DNA of 64,000 nucleotides from Streptomyces kaniharaensis (GTDB lineage: Bacteria > Actinomycetota > Actinomycetes > Streptomycetales > Streptomycetaceae): the NCBI RefSeq assembly GCF_009569385.1, contig NZ_WBOF01000001.1:5651501-5715500 (forward strand). The letters run 5' to 3'. Position numbers and translations under genes: made by a program. Numbering within the stretch: position 1 is the first letter of the stretch; each line of letters starts with the position of its first letter. Below, piece after piece: positions 10,423 through 18,982 of this stretch. The notes under the pieces are model-generated. The model saw nothing but the letters and a program-made list of their open reading frames with translations, ran no database searches and was not told the DNA's origin.

Positions 10423-10455
10423 GGGGCCCGGCTGCCGTGCGGCCAGCCGGGCCCC
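10423..10455 (+). terminator. Terminator of the glmS operon
   Basis: A 12-bp perfect stem (10423-10434 with 10444-10455) encloses a 9-nt loop 18 bp after the glmS stop codon. Confidence 0.75.
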
Positions 10456-10528
10456 GCCTCGCGTTGCGCTACCCAGGCGGCGGGGGCCTGGACGGGCACG
10501 CCACTCATGGGCCTGCTCTCGGCTGCTC

Positions 10529-11581
10529 CTACTCCGCGACCAGCACCGCGACGCCCGTCACCCGGTCCGCGGCGAGATCCGCGAGTGCCACGTCCGCCTG
10601 CCGCAGGGGGTAGCGGCGCACATGCACCGCCGGGCGGGTCCGGGCCGCCTCCGCCAGATACGCCCGTCCGTCGGCCCGCGTGTTGGCCGTGACGCTGCGC
10701 AGCGTGCGTTCCTGGAAGAGGTGCCGCTGGTAGTCGAGCGCCGGGACGTCGCTGAGGTGGATGCCGGCCACCGCGAGCGTGCCGCCGCGGTCCAGGGCCG
10801 CCAGGGCGACCGGCACCAGTTCACCGACGGGGGCGAAAAGGATGGCGGCGTCCAGCGGTTCCGGGGGCGGGTCGTACGAATCCCCGGCGAAGCCGGCGCC
10901 CAGCTCCAGCGCCAGCCGCCGGGCCGACGCACCACGGGTGAACACGGCCACGCGCGCGCCCCGGGCGAGGGCGGCCTGGGCGGTCAGGTGCGCGGACGCG
11001 CCGAAGCCGTAGATGCCCAGGAGCCCGCCCGCGGGCAGGTCGGCTCGCTCCAGGGCCCGGTAGCCGATGATCCCGGCGCACAGCAGCGGGGCGAGTTCCT
11101 CGGCGGGTGGGCCCTCGGGCAGCCGGTAGGCGAAACGGGCGTCCGCGACCACGTGGCCGGCGTAGCCGCCGTGCCGGTCCCAGCCTGTGTAGCGCGAATC
11201 CGGGCAGAGGTTCTCCCGCCCGCTCCGGCAGTAGCTGCAACTGCCGCAGGTCTGCGCCAGCCAGGCCACCCCGGCCCGGTCCCCGACGGCGAAGTTCCCG
11301 GCGGCCGAGCCGACAGCCGCACCGACCGCGCGCACGCGCCCGACCACCTCGTGCCCCGGCGTGCACCTCGGCACCCTGGGGACGAGGTCCCCCTCCGCCA
11401 GGTGCAGGTCCGTTCGGCACACCCCACACGCCTCCACCTCCACCAGGATCTCCTGCGGCCCCGGCTCGGACAGCGACCGCCGTTCCCATACCAACGGCCC
11501 CGAGCCCGCCGTGCCGACCGGACCCGGATGCGCCACCACCCACCCCTCGGTCTCCCCTGGTACCCGCCGCGTCGTGGTCAT
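10529..11581 (-). CDS. Zinc-dependent alcohol dehydrogenase (MDR superfamily)
   Basis: The 350-aa medium-chain dehydrogenase/reductase carries catalytic-zinc ligands Cys55 and His77 (GHEVV context), a structural-zinc loop with four Cys (112, 115, 118 and 126), and a Rossmann domain entered at [11 protein letters not shown]. In that loop a Gly-Ala-Ser replaces the more usual GxGGxG. This combination resembles AdhA-type alcohol dehydrogenases that oxidise primary alcohols or reduce aldehydes with NAD(P). Start ATG 11581 has GGAGG 6 nt upstream. It stands alone between the glmS terminator and an empty stretch; substrate is not predictable. Confidence 0.88.
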   Translation of the reverse strand: MTTTRRVPGETEGWVVAHPGPVGTAGSGPLVWERRSLSEPGPQEILVEVEACGVCRTDLHLAEGDLVPRVPRCTPGHEVVGRVRAVGAAVGSAAGNFAVGDRAGVAWLAQTCGSCSYCRSGRENLCPDSRYTGWDRHGGYAGHVVADARFAYRLPEGPPAEELAPLLCAGIIGYRALERADLPAGGLLGIYGFGASAHLTAQAALARGARVAVFTRGASARRLALELGAGFAGDSYDPPPEPLDAAILFAPVGELVPVALAALDRGGTLAVAGIHLSDVPALDYQRHLFQERTLRSVTANTRADGRAYLAEAARTRPAVHVRRYPLRQADVALADLAADRVTGVAVLVAE

Positions 11582-11925
11582 CGCCGCCTCCTGTCCGCAG
11601 GACGCAAAGTCGCTCCTTCAGCCTGCGCCCGAGGTGGCTCCGCCGCCCACACACCCCCGAAGTGCGCCGTTCATCAACTACACGGTGCTCGCGGGGCCGT
11701 TCTCGCTGACCGTGGGCTGACGCCTCCCGCCCCTCGGGCGGCCGACCGGCGGCTCCGCACTTCCTGTGGGTAGGTGGGGCCGCCGCGCTGCCCGTGCGGC
11801 GCCCGGGCCATTTCAACCTGACCGGCTTCATCGACTCCCAGGCATGACCGGGCCCTGGGCCGACCGCCGTCCCGGGCCGGATCCGGCATGGTCCCGGCTT
11901 CCGGGCCGGCTGACGCGGGACACCC
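11582..11925. other. Intergenic stretch without a supported gene
   Basis: These 344 bp hold the promoter region of the alcohol dehydrogenase. Short GC-rich inverted repeats lie near 11836-11911 and could end transcription of the leftward lipoprotein gene at 11926. Open frames here have no ribosome sites and no recognisable similarity. Confidence 0.4.
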
Positions 11926-13017
11926 TTACGAGTCGCGCGCCCACCACTTCCGCAGCACGTCCTCCGCCGGCTTCCCGTGGGGTGTGTACGCGAGGTTCTT
12001 CGCCGTCTCGCCGCTGTCGGGCCAGTCGTCCCACATCCACCAGCAGACGCCGGCCCACCAGGGCTTGCCGTCGAAGGAGGCGAGCAACGCCTCGTAGGCG
12101 GCGGCCTGTTCGGTCTTGCCGTCGCCGTCGCTCTTGCTGATGCTCCAGGAGTACGGGGCGGTGGTCGTGCCGCGCTGGCTGACGTAGCCGGCCTCGGTGA
12201 AGAGGATCTTCCGGTGCTGGCGCTCGGAGAAGGCGGCGAGCTCGGCGGCGATGGGCTGCCACGCCTGGCGCAGCCGTGCCGGGTCGGTCGTCGCCTGGTC
12301 GGCCAGCGGCCAGTACGCGTCGATGCCGATGACGTCGAGGTCCTGCCAGAAGGGGATCTTCTGGTACTCGTCGTAGTTGGCGGCGTACGTCAGCTTCCCC
12401 TTGTACCGGTCCCGGATCGCGGCGATGACCTTGCTCCAGTGCTCGCCGTCCTGCGAGGTGCCCGCGAGTTCGGTGCCGACCGAGAGCTGCTCGACGCCGT
12501 TGTCGGCGGCGAGTTGGGCGTAGTGGGTGATGAAGCGTTCGTAGGCCGCGAACCAGGCGTCCCGGTCCTTGGGCTTGATCTCGGCCCGGTCGCCGCCCTT
12601 CACCAGGTCGACGTGGGGCTTGATCATGGTCTTGAGCCCCGCGTCGTGGGCGAGGCGGATGATGCTGCGCAGGCTGTCGTCGGAGGCGGTCTCCTTGGTG
12701 GTGCGCATGTCCGAGTCGGTGACGCGGTCCTGGTACCACGTGGGGGTGAAGGTCACCCACCGGGCGCCGGTGGCGGCGATCTGCCGCAGGTACGTTCCGG
12801 CCTGCGGGCTGTCGTAGTCGTGGGTGTTCCACGAGGGGAGCGTCATGCCCCGGAACTCGCCCGCGTTCCCGTCGTCGGGTCGGGTGCTCGGACCGCTGGC
12901 CGAGGGACTGGGCTGCGGCGTGTCCTCTTCGTCGCCGCCGGACGAGGAGCATCCGGCGCCGACGAAGAGGACGACCAGCGCCGACCAGGCCGCGGCCATC
13001 CTCTTCATCGGGTTCAC
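11926..13017 (-). CDS. Lipoprotein with TIM-barrel glycoside hydrolase domain (GH113-like)
   Basis: The 363-aa protein has a lipobox ending at Cys23 (LFVGAGC), a Ser/Pro/Asp-rich spacer to about residue 52, and then a (beta/alpha)8 domain. Candidate catalytic acids are Glu183 in SVGTELAG (end of strand 4) and Glu275 in LFTEAGY (end of strand 7), the clan GH-A layout; the closest family I can name is GH113 beta-mannanase-like. As a surface lipoprotein it could trim or hydrolyse an exported polysaccharide. It is 30 bp downstream of the DUF2334 gene and almost certainly shares its transcript. Its place opposite a polysaccharide synthase operon suggests a self-polymer substrate; this is inference. 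Confidence 0.8.
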   Translation of the reverse strand: MNPMKRMAAAWSALVVLFVGAGCSSSGGDEEDTPQPSPSASGPSTRPDDGNAGEFRGMTLPSWNTHDYDSPQAGTYLRQIAATGARWVTFTPTWYQDRVTDSDMRTTKETASDDSLRSIIRLAHDAGLKTMIKPHVDLVKGGDRAEIKPKDRDAWFAAYERFITHYAQLAADNGVEQLSVGTELAGTSQDGEHWSKVIAAIRDRYKGKLTYAANYDEYQKIPFWQDLDVIGIDAYWPLADQATTDPARLRQAWQPIAAELAAFSERQHRKILFTEAGYVSQRGTTTAPYSWSISKSDGDGKTEQAAAYEALLASFDGKPWWAGVCWWMWDDWPDSGETAKNLAYTPHGKPAEDVLRKWWARDS

Positions 13018-13047
13018 TGCTGAGAATTCCTCACCTGGTCAGGACGT

Positions 13048-14922
13048 TCACTTGGCGAGGTCCGTCGGGCCGACGAAGGTGTAGCCGAGGGCCTTGATGC
13101 CGTCGATCGTCTGTTGGAGCGGGGTCACGTCGTAGTACGGGTGGTAGAAGAAGCTCGCCACACCGTCCCGGACCGCCAGGTTGGCCTTGGCCGAGGCGAT
13201 CAGATCGGCCGGAAGCCTCGCCGGGTGGTTGTTGAAGGGCAACGGCTCGTAGTTGCCGATGTTCTCGGGAAGCACGGTCGTCCCGTAGACGTCCTTGACC
13301 GCGTACGGGAAGAACTGGCCGATGTAGCGGCCGGGATTCACGGTTCCGCCGCTCAGCGTTCCGGCGAAGTACAGCGGGCGCTCCAGCCGCGCCGTGTAGT
13401 TCTGACCGAAGACCTGGTAGTCGGCGGCCGAGGCGGCGTAGTGCGGGGTCGTCCAGAGCGCGGGCTTGGGCAGGCCGGCCGCGGCGAAGGCGGCGAAGGC
13501 CGAGGTCACCCGGTTCTGGGCCCAGGCCGGGGAGTCCTCGGCGTGCGGCCCGTCGTAGATGACGTTGTTGGCGGCGTCGATGTGGGCGCGGAAGAACTCG
13601 AAGTCGTCGCCCGTGACGGCGGTGTAGGGGTTGTTGACGTTGTTGTACTGGTGCGTGTAGCCGTGGTTCATGAGGACGGCGCCGTGCTGGAGCATGTACT
13701 GGAGCACGGCGACGACCTGCGGGGCCTGGGCCAGGGTGACGGTCTCGGGCTTCCCGTTGTTGTAGACCCCCTTGGGATCGGCGTAGACGGGGATGACGTT
13801 GATTCCGTACGGGATGTTCTGCGAGGCCAGGTAGTCGGCCATGGTCCGCAGCTCCGTCGGGTCCGACTTGGGGCTGATGTCCTCCAGCCGCACGAACGCC
13901 CGGTGGCGCTCGGTGGTCGCCGGGGCGAGGGCGTCGAAGAGGAGGTCCTCGAAGGCGATCACGCGGTCCGACTCGGAGACGTAGGAGAAGGGGATCTCCC
14001 CCACGTAGGTGAGGTTGGCCGAGCGGATCGCCCACGGGCTGGTGTTCCCGGTGATGGCGTCCGTGGCCTGCGCGAGCTGGGTGACCTGCGGGTAGCCGCC
14101 GCCGGAGAGGGCGGGGTGCAGCACTCCGCCGTCATAGCCCGTGGGGATCTTCCGGGTCAGCGACTGGTTCTTGTACGTGACCTGGTTGATGCGGCCCACG
14201 CTGCCGTTGGTCTCGAAGTAGGAGTTGGTGGGGTCCCAGCCGTACTTCTTCTTGAAGTTCTCGATGCCGACGGCGTTGGCCATGTTCCAGACGTTGTCGC
14301 CGATCCAGTTGATCGGCTTGCCGGTGGTCATCGCGTCCTGGTAGAAGGCCGCCGGCACGGCGTCGGGGATGGAACCGCCGTAGTAGGTCGAGCCGATGTA
14401 GATGGTGGCGGAGTACTGCTCCACCATGCCCGCGGTGTACGCGGAGACCGGCTTGGAGGTGACGGTGCCGAAGTGGCCGGCGAGGTTGGCGATCGCCATC
14501 GCGTAGAGCTCGCCGAGGTAGCCGTAGGGGCCGGTCGTGTCGTAGAGGACGAGGGTCGAGGTGCCGGCGGAGGTGCTGGAGGCCGACGTGTCTGCCGCGG
14601 CGTCCAGGGGCCGGGCGGACGGGCCCTCGACGGTGGCCTTGGGGGCCGCGGCCGTGGCCGGGGTGATGGTGAGCTGGTGCGCGTGGCGCTCGCGGTCGTT
14701 CTCCAGCCGCGCGGCGCCCCAGGCCATCAGGTCCTCGGTGCCGGTCGTGGAGGTCGAGGCGGGGCCGATGCCCTTGAGCCCGTGGGACGGACGCGGCGGC
14801 TTCCCGCCCTTTGTCACCGCCTCGGCGCCCGTGGAAAGCGCGACGCCACCCAGTAGGGCGGTGGTCACGGCAAGGACGAGCGAGACCCGGGAAACCGGAG
14901 TTCTCCCTCTCACATTCTTCAT
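13048..14922 (-). CDS. Secreted DUF2334 protein (polysaccharide deacetylase-like)
   Basis: The protein has 624 aa, with a signal peptide (1 to about 34) and a Ser/Thr/Ala-rich linker to about 115. An N-terminal domain containing LVLYDTTGPYG and YIGSTYYGG is followed by a C-terminal domain of the DUF2334 class, a distant relative of NodB-type polysaccharide deacetylases. Metal-site-like elements include RLEDISP, MNHGYTHQYN and a late SFFYHPYYD. Deacetylases of this kind act on extracellular amino-sugar polymers. It is the first gene of the leftward half of a divergent locus whose other half makes UDP-ManNAc and a GT2 synthase. A G-rich ribosome site (GGGGGGA) precedes ATG 14922. Confidence 0.82.
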   Translation of the reverse strand: MKNVRGRTPVSRVSLVLAVTTALLGGVALSTGAEAVTKGGKPPRPSHGLKGIGPASTSTTGTEDLMAWGAARLENDRERHAHQLTITPATAAAPKATVEGPSARPLDAAADTSASSTSAGTSTLVLYDTTGPYGYLGELYAMAIANLAGHFGTVTSKPVSAYTAGMVEQYSATIYIGSTYYGGSIPDAVPAAFYQDAMTTGKPINWIGDNVWNMANAVGIENFKKKYGWDPTNSYFETNGSVGRINQVTYKNQSLTRKIPTGYDGGVLHPALSGGGYPQVTQLAQATDAITGNTSPWAIRSANLTYVGEIPFSYVSESDRVIAFEDLLFDALAPATTERHRAFVRLEDISPKSDPTELRTMADYLASQNIPYGINVIPVYADPKGVYNNGKPETVTLAQAPQVVAVLQYMLQHGAVLMNHGYTHQYNNVNNPYTAVTGDDFEFFRAHIDAANNVIYDGPHAEDSPAWAQNRVTSAFAAFAAAGLPKPALWTTPHYAASAADYQVFGQNYTARLERPLYFAGTLSGGTVNPGRYIGQFFPYAVKDVYGTTVLPENIGNYEPLPFNNHPARLPADLIASAKANLAVRDGVASFFYHPYYDVTPLQQTIDGIKALGYTFVGPTDLAK

Positions 14923-15457
14923 TGCTGTCCCCCCTGATTTAAGTTTTTTGCCGGTTGTTCACCCGAGGTGCCCCGGTAAAACTGGTGGAGGCGCATCGAT
15001 GAAGCCCCGACAGTTTTCTGATTCTTACGCCAGGCCGGGGGAGTGTCAATAGGACGCCGCGGTCCAGACCAGGCATTTAATGACAGCCCGACTTGCTCTC
15101 CGGCAAAGCGAGACAAGTCAGGCATGCTGGATGGTTCGATGAGTCGAGGGCGGAGACGGGGAATGCCCGGGTCGCCGATGCAGGCGATCCCGAATCCGCA
15201 GGTGGAATCGCGTTTCGAGCAGCCTCTGGTTCTCGGCGGCGTAAAGCCGAAGATCATCGCCGAGTATGAGCGGCGGGACATGTGGGGCAAGGGGTGTTGG
15301 TGGACCCGCTCGCCGTGGGAGTGCGGCGAGACGACGGCGCGACGAATGGTACAGACCATTAATCCCATGCGTCACACTGGCCTCGGTACCGGGCAGGACC
15401 GGCGCGCCGGCCCGCGGAATTAAATGTTCCGATTCCACATGCCTCACGATTAAGCGC
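14923..15457. other. Long divergent control region of the exopolysaccharide-like locus
   Basis: This stretch lies between the DUF2334 gene and the promoter of the synthase operon and is visibly richer in A/T than its surroundings. Open frames on both strands lack ribosome sites and use codons unlike the neighbouring genes, so I call none. It must hold the leftward promoter and probably binding sites for regulators of both transcripts. I could not match it to a known riboswitch class by eye. Confidence 0.5.
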
Positions 15458-15485
15458 CTGACCCGTGCTTGTCGTCTGATAGCCT
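15458..15485 (+). promoter_or_regulatory. Candidate promoter of the synthase operon
   Basis: CTGACC (15458-15463) and TAGCCT (15480-15485) are spaced by 16 bp and fit a vegetative-type promoter. The predicted start near 15492 would give a short leader made almost entirely of the two hairpins that follow. Confidence 0.45.
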
Positions 15486-15495
15486 CCGTGCACAC

Positions 15496-15535
15496 GCCTC
15501 GGGACGACGGGCGAGGCGAAATCCGGGGGGATTTC
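15496..15535 (+). promoter_or_regulatory. Two abutting hairpins immediately before the start codon
   Basis: GCCTCG (15496-15501) pairs with CGAGGC (15512-15517). Directly adjoining it, GAAATCC (15518-15524) pairs with GGATTTC (15529-15535) around a GGGG loop; the ATG follows at 15536. The purine-rich ribosome site lies in the loop and 3' arm of the second hairpin, so folding would control its access. This suggests translational regulation of the operon. Confidence 0.6.
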
Positions 15536-15736
15536 ATGTACGGTAAACCCGCTTTGGGTATAGTCCTGCCCTTGGCCGGACTGACGGCGGCCCCAGAAGT
15601 TCTGCCGGGCATACCCTTTGCCAGGGGACTGCAGGAAGTGGCCGGTGCCGGATTCCTGCTCTACTGCGCGACGGCCGCCGCTCTTCTTCTGGCCAAATTC
15701 TGGTTCGTTCTCCGGAACTCTGGTGAACGTCGATGA
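15536..15736 (+). CDS. Small two-helix membrane protein, first gene of synthase operon
   Basis: The product is 66 aa. Residues about 6-25 and 35-58 are hydrophobic with a short amphipathic turn between them; the C-terminus ends in a basic cluster. It is too short for a homology call. The ATG at 15536 follows a G6A ribosome site held in a hairpin. The stop codon overlaps the next ATG (ATGA at 15733-15736), indicating translational coupling to the GT2 synthase. Small membrane partners such as PgaD are needed by poly-amino-sugar synthases, so a synthase accessory role is likely but inferred from position and topology. Confidence 0.72.
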   Translation: MYGKPALGIVLPLAGLTAAPEVLPGIPFARGLQEVAGAGFLLYCATAAALLLAKFWFVLRNSGERR

Positions 15737-16986
15737 TCACGGAGGTTCTTCTCTGGTCGAGCATCGCCATCATCGTGATGGCGGGCTGCTACAACTCCAC
15801 TCTCTTCGTCCTCTCCCGACGCCGGGTCCGCCGCGACCAGGGCCCGCGCGCCGAGCGTCTCTACGTCTTCCTCCTCGCCTGTCTGAACGAGGAGAAGGTC
15901 CTCTCCGAGAGCCTGGCCCGGATCACCTCACTGCCGGCCGGCAACTTCATGGCCCTGGTCATCGACGACGCGTCCGAGGACCGCACCGCCGACATCGCCC
16001 GCGCCGCCGACCCCGACCGGGTCAAGCTCCTCCAGCGGCAGCTGCCCAACGCCCGCAAGGGCAAGGGCGCCGCCCTCAACGCCGGCATCCGCCACCTGCG
16101 GGAATCCGGCATCCTCGACGGCCACGACCCGAGCGACGTCATCGTCTGCGTGGTGGACGCCGACGGCCGCCTCGACCCACACGTCGTCCAGGCCGTCGAC
16201 CCCTACTTCGACGACCCGCGCACCGGCGCCACCCAGGTCGGCGTGCGCATGTACAACCGCCAACAGGGCCTGCTCGCCCGGCTCCAGGACATGGAATTCG
16301 TCATCTACGGCGACATCTTCCAGTCCGCCCGCCGGTTCTTCGGCAGCGTCGGCATGGGCGGCAACGGCCAGTTCATGCGGCTCTCCGCGCTGGACACCCT
16401 CAGCGACGAGAACGGGAACGGGCCGTGGAGCGACTCCCTGACCGAGGACCTCGACCTCGGGGTGCGCCTCATCGCCGGCGGCTGGACCAACCACCACTGC
16501 ACCACCGCCGCCGTCTCCCAGCAGGCCGTGCTCGACGTGCGCCGGCTGGTGCGCCAGCGGTCCCGCTGGTTCCAGGGCCACCTGCAGTCGGCCGGGCTGG
16601 TCCCGCTGATCCTGCGTGAAGTGCCCACGAAGGCCGCGATCGACCTGCTGTACCACCTCTCCAGCCCCGTGCTGATCCTGCTCACCTCGCTGCTGCCGCT
16701 CTCCTTCGTCGTCGCCACGGGCGGCGTCGTGATCGGCTCCATCGAGGCCGGCCACCCGCTGATGTCGCCCATGTGGATCATCGGCCCGTACGTCCTGTCC
16801 TTCACCGCGGCGTACGCGTACGGCTGGGTCTACTCCCGGCGCGAGCGCGGACTCGGTCTCGTCCGCGCGGTCCTGCTCTCCCACGTCTTCGTCATCTACG
16901 GCTACATCTGGTTCGCCGCCGGATGGTGGGGCCTGTGGCGCATGCTCACCGGCAAGCAGACCTGGCTCAAGACCGCGCGCACCTGA
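15733..16986 (+). CDS. Processive family 2 glycosyltransferase (membrane polysaccharide synthase)
   Basis: The 417-aa inner-membrane enzyme has one N-terminal helix, a cytoplasmic GT-A domain and three or four C-terminal helices. All signature motifs of processive inverting synthases (BcsA/PgaC/HasA type) are present: the IDDAS block (77-81), DADG (142-145, the DxD metal site), TED (237-239, catalytic base) and QRSRW (275-279, the QxxRW acceptor motif). Such enzymes polymerise and export a sugar from its UDP form. Because UDP-GlcNAc 2-epimerase follows 51 bp downstream, the donor may be UDP-ManNAc, or UDP-GlcNAc with the epimerase serving something else. It is translationally coupled to the 66-aa membrane protein. 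Confidence 0.88.
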   Translation: MITEVLLWSSIAIIVMAGCYNSTLFVLSRRRVRRDQGPRAERLYVFLLACLNEEKVLSESLARITSLPAGNFMALVIDDASEDRTADIARAADPDRVKLLQRQLPNARKGKGAALNAGIRHLRESGILDGHDPSDVIVCVVDADGRLDPHVVQAVDPYFDDPRTGATQVGVRMYNRQQGLLARLQDMEFVIYGDIFQSARRFFGSVGMGGNGQFMRLSALDTLSDENGNGPWSDSLTEDLDLGVRLIAGGWTNHHCTTAAVSQQAVLDVRRLVRQRSRWFQGHLQSAGLVPLILREVPTKAAIDLLYHLSSPVLILLTSLLPLSFVVATGGVVIGSIEAGHPLMSPMWIIGPYVLSFTAAYAYGWVYSRRERGLGLVRAVLLSHVFVIYGYIWFAAGWWGLWRMLTGKQTWLKTART

Positions 16987-17037
16987 CGCGCGCCCATCCC
17001 TTCCCGTACCTCAAGCAAGCACCCTCTAGGGAGACCC

Positions 17038-18231
17038 ATGTCCCCGAACGTCATCACCACGCCCGTCCGCGCCATGCTCGTCCTGGGCACCCGTCCGGAA
17101 GCGATCAAGCTCGCGCCCGTGGTCCGCGCGATGGCCGCCTCCCCGCACTTCGAGCCCCTCGTCGTCAGCACCGGCCAACACCGCGAGATGCTGCAGCAGA
17201 TGCTCGAACTCCTGCAGGTCGAGGCCAAGGTCGAGCTCGACGTGATGAGAGAGCGGCAGGAACTGTCCAAGCTGACCGCCCGGCTGGTGGACGGGCTGGG
17301 CGAGGTCGTCCACGCCGAGCGCCCCGACCTCGTCGTCGTCCAGGGCGACACCACCTCCGCGTTAACCGGTGCCCTCGCCGCGTTCTACGAGCACATCCCC
17401 GTGGCGCACGTGGAGGCCGGGCTGCGTACCGGAGTTCTCGACAACCCCTTCCCCGAGGAGCTCAACCGCCGTCTCATAGGCCGCATCGCGCGCTGGCACT
17501 TCGCGCCCACACCCCGCGCCGCCGGGCACCTCACCGCCGAAGGCGTACCGGCGGCCGAGGTGTTCGTCACCGGCAACACCGTCATCGACAACCTGCTGTG
17601 GGTGCTCGAACAGGGCGCCGGCCGCGACCACTTCCGCAGCGACCTGCGGCGCGTCCTGGTCACCCTGCACCGCCGCGAGAACCAGGGCGACAAGATGCGC
17701 GCCATGGGCAAGACCCTGCGCCGGCTGGCCGACCGCGGCGACGTGGAGATCGTGCTGCCGCTCCACAAGAGCCCCGCCGTCCGCGAGGCCCTGCTGCCCG
17801 AGCTGTCCGACCACCCGGACATCCGGATCGTCGAGCCGCTGGACTACGTGGACTTCTCCGCCACCCTGGCCGGCTGCGACCTCGTCCTGACCGACTCCGG
17901 CGGCATCCAGGAGGAGGCCCCCACCCTCGGCAAGCCGGCCCTGGTGCTGCGCACCACCACCGAGCGGCCCGAGGCCGTGGAAGCCGGCGCGGCCCAACTG
18001 GTGGGCACGGATCCGCAGGTCATCCTGGACGCCGCCGTGCGGCTGCTGGACGACGAGGAGGCGTACCGGACGATGGCGAAGGCCGGCAACCCCTTCGGTG
18101 ACGGGCACGCGACGGAACGGATCCTGGCGCAGCTGGCCGAGGACTTCGGGGTGGACACCGCCGCGGCGCCCGCGCTGAACCCGCTGGTCGTCCCCCAGCC
18201 CGACGGTCCGGGGTCATACTCGACGGCATGA
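17038..18231 (+). CDS. wecB: UDP-N-acetylglucosamine 2-epimerase (non-hydrolysing)
   Basis: The 397-aa cytoplasmic GT-B-fold enzyme interconverts UDP-GlcNAc and UDP-ManNAc. The nucleotide-binding start GTRPEAIKL (about 15-23), the central histidine/arginine block HRRENQG, and the C-terminal DSGGIQEEAPTLGKP loop match the bacterial non-hydrolysing family. RBS AGGGAGA precedes ATG 17038. The TGA overlaps the ATG of the next gene (ATGA, 18228-18231). No UDP-ManNAc dehydrogenase is nearby, so the product is likely used as ManNAc rather than oxidised to ManNAcA. Confidence 0.92.
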   Translation: MSPNVITTPVRAMLVLGTRPEAIKLAPVVRAMAASPHFEPLVVSTGQHREMLQQMLELLQVEAKVELDVMRERQELSKLTARLVDGLGEVVHAERPDLVVVQGDTTSALTGALAAFYEHIPVAHVEAGLRTGVLDNPFPEELNRRLIGRIARWHFAPTPRAAGHLTAEGVPAAEVFVTGNTVIDNLLWVLEQGAGRDHFRSDLRRVLVTLHRRENQGDKMRAMGKTLRRLADRGDVEIVLPLHKSPAVREALLPELSDHPDIRIVEPLDYVDFSATLAGCDLVLTDSGGIQEEAPTLGKPALVLRTTTERPEAVEAGAAQLVGTDPQVILDAAVRLLDDEEAYRTMAKAGNPFGDGHATERILAQLAEDFGVDTAAAPALNPLVVPQPDGPGSYSTA

Positions 18232-18896
18232 CGAGAGTTCACCGGCTCCTCGCCCTCGCACTGCTCGCCGCCGCCGCGATGGCGGGGCTCGCCTTCACGG
18301 TGAGCGACATCGGGGGAGGCGGGGACGAAGAGCCGGCGCGGCCGTGGACCGACGGTTCGGTCCACGGCCCGTGGCGGTCGGTCTTCGACGGCCACGGCGA
18401 GAACACCGGCCTCCACAACGGCCTGGCCCTCTCGCCCAAGGCCGCGCAGAAGGCGGAGGAGACCCACGCCGGACTGATCGTCTCCACCCAGCAGTACCAG
18501 GACATGGACCTCCAGGCCCGCATGCGTACGGTCGCCCAGCTGCGCACGCCCAATCCCAATCCCTGGGAGGTGCCGTGGCTGGTGTGGGCGTACTCCGACC
18601 CGGAGCACTTCTACTACCTCATCCTCAAGCCCAACGGCTGGGAGCTGGGCAAGCGCGATCCCGCCTACCCCGGCGGCCAGCGCTTCCTGGCGACCGATTC
18701 CGAGCACTTCCCCATCGGCAGGTGGTCCGAGGTGAAGGTGGCCCAGCGCGGCGCGCACATGGAAGTGAGCGTCGACGGCAAGGACCTGGTGGCCTACGAG
18801 GACCGGGAACATCCGTACCTGCGCGGCAGTATCGGGGCGTACACGGAGGACGCCCGGGTGGTGTTCAGCGACATCGCGGCCGAACCGGCGGAATAG
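18228..18896 (+). CDS. Secreted jelly-roll (LamG/DUF1080-like) protein, last gene of synthase operon
   Basis: The 222-aa protein has an N-terminal signal peptide or membrane anchor (about 5-25) followed by a beta-sandwich domain with alternating aromatic strands (VWAYSDPEHFYYLIL, LRGSIGAYTEDARVVFSDI). This matches concanavalin-like domains of the LamG or 3-keto-disaccharide hydrolase (DUF1080) group. No catalytic residues can be assigned. Its start overlaps the epimerase stop by four bases, so it is produced with the synthase machinery and most likely binds or processes the exported polymer outside the membrane. A bidirectional hairpin lies 44 bp downstream. Confidence 0.8.
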   Translation: MTRVHRLLALALLAAAAMAGLAFTVSDIGGGGDEEPARPWTDGSVHGPWRSVFDGHGENTGLHNGLALSPKAAQKAEETHAGLIVSTQQYQDMDLQARMRTVAQLRTPNPNPWEVPWLVWAYSDPEHFYYLILKPNGWELGKRDPAYPGGQRFLATDSEHFPIGRWSEVKVAQRGAHMEVSVDGKDLVAYEDREHPYLRGSIGAYTEDARVVFSDIAAEPAE

Positions 18897-18940
18897 GCCC
18901 CGTGTCCCGCCCAGTTGGGCCGGACACCGCCTGCGACACC

Positions 18941-18972
18941 GGCCCCGGTCCGACGGCGGTCGGACCGGGGCC
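18941..18972. terminator. Bidirectional terminator
   Basis: A perfect 14-bp stem (18941-18954 with 18959-18972) with a 4-nt loop lies between the rightward synthase operon and the leftward lectin gene; it can serve both. Confidence 0.85.
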
Positions 18973-18982
18973 TGATGGAGCG

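Noticed and set aside
14919-15423. Open frames on both strands of the exopolysaccharide divergent region
   Set aside because: Neither has a ribosome site, codon use is atypical, and the region is A/T-richer as expected for control DNA. Kept as intergenic.
15061-15457. Possible c-di-AMP (ydaO) or c-di-GMP riboswitch upstream of the synthase operon
   Set aside because: Some words resemble riboswitch blocks (e.g. CCGAATCC), but the full conserved set could not be assembled by eye, and a promoter appears to lie downstream of it. A covariance-model scan would settle it.
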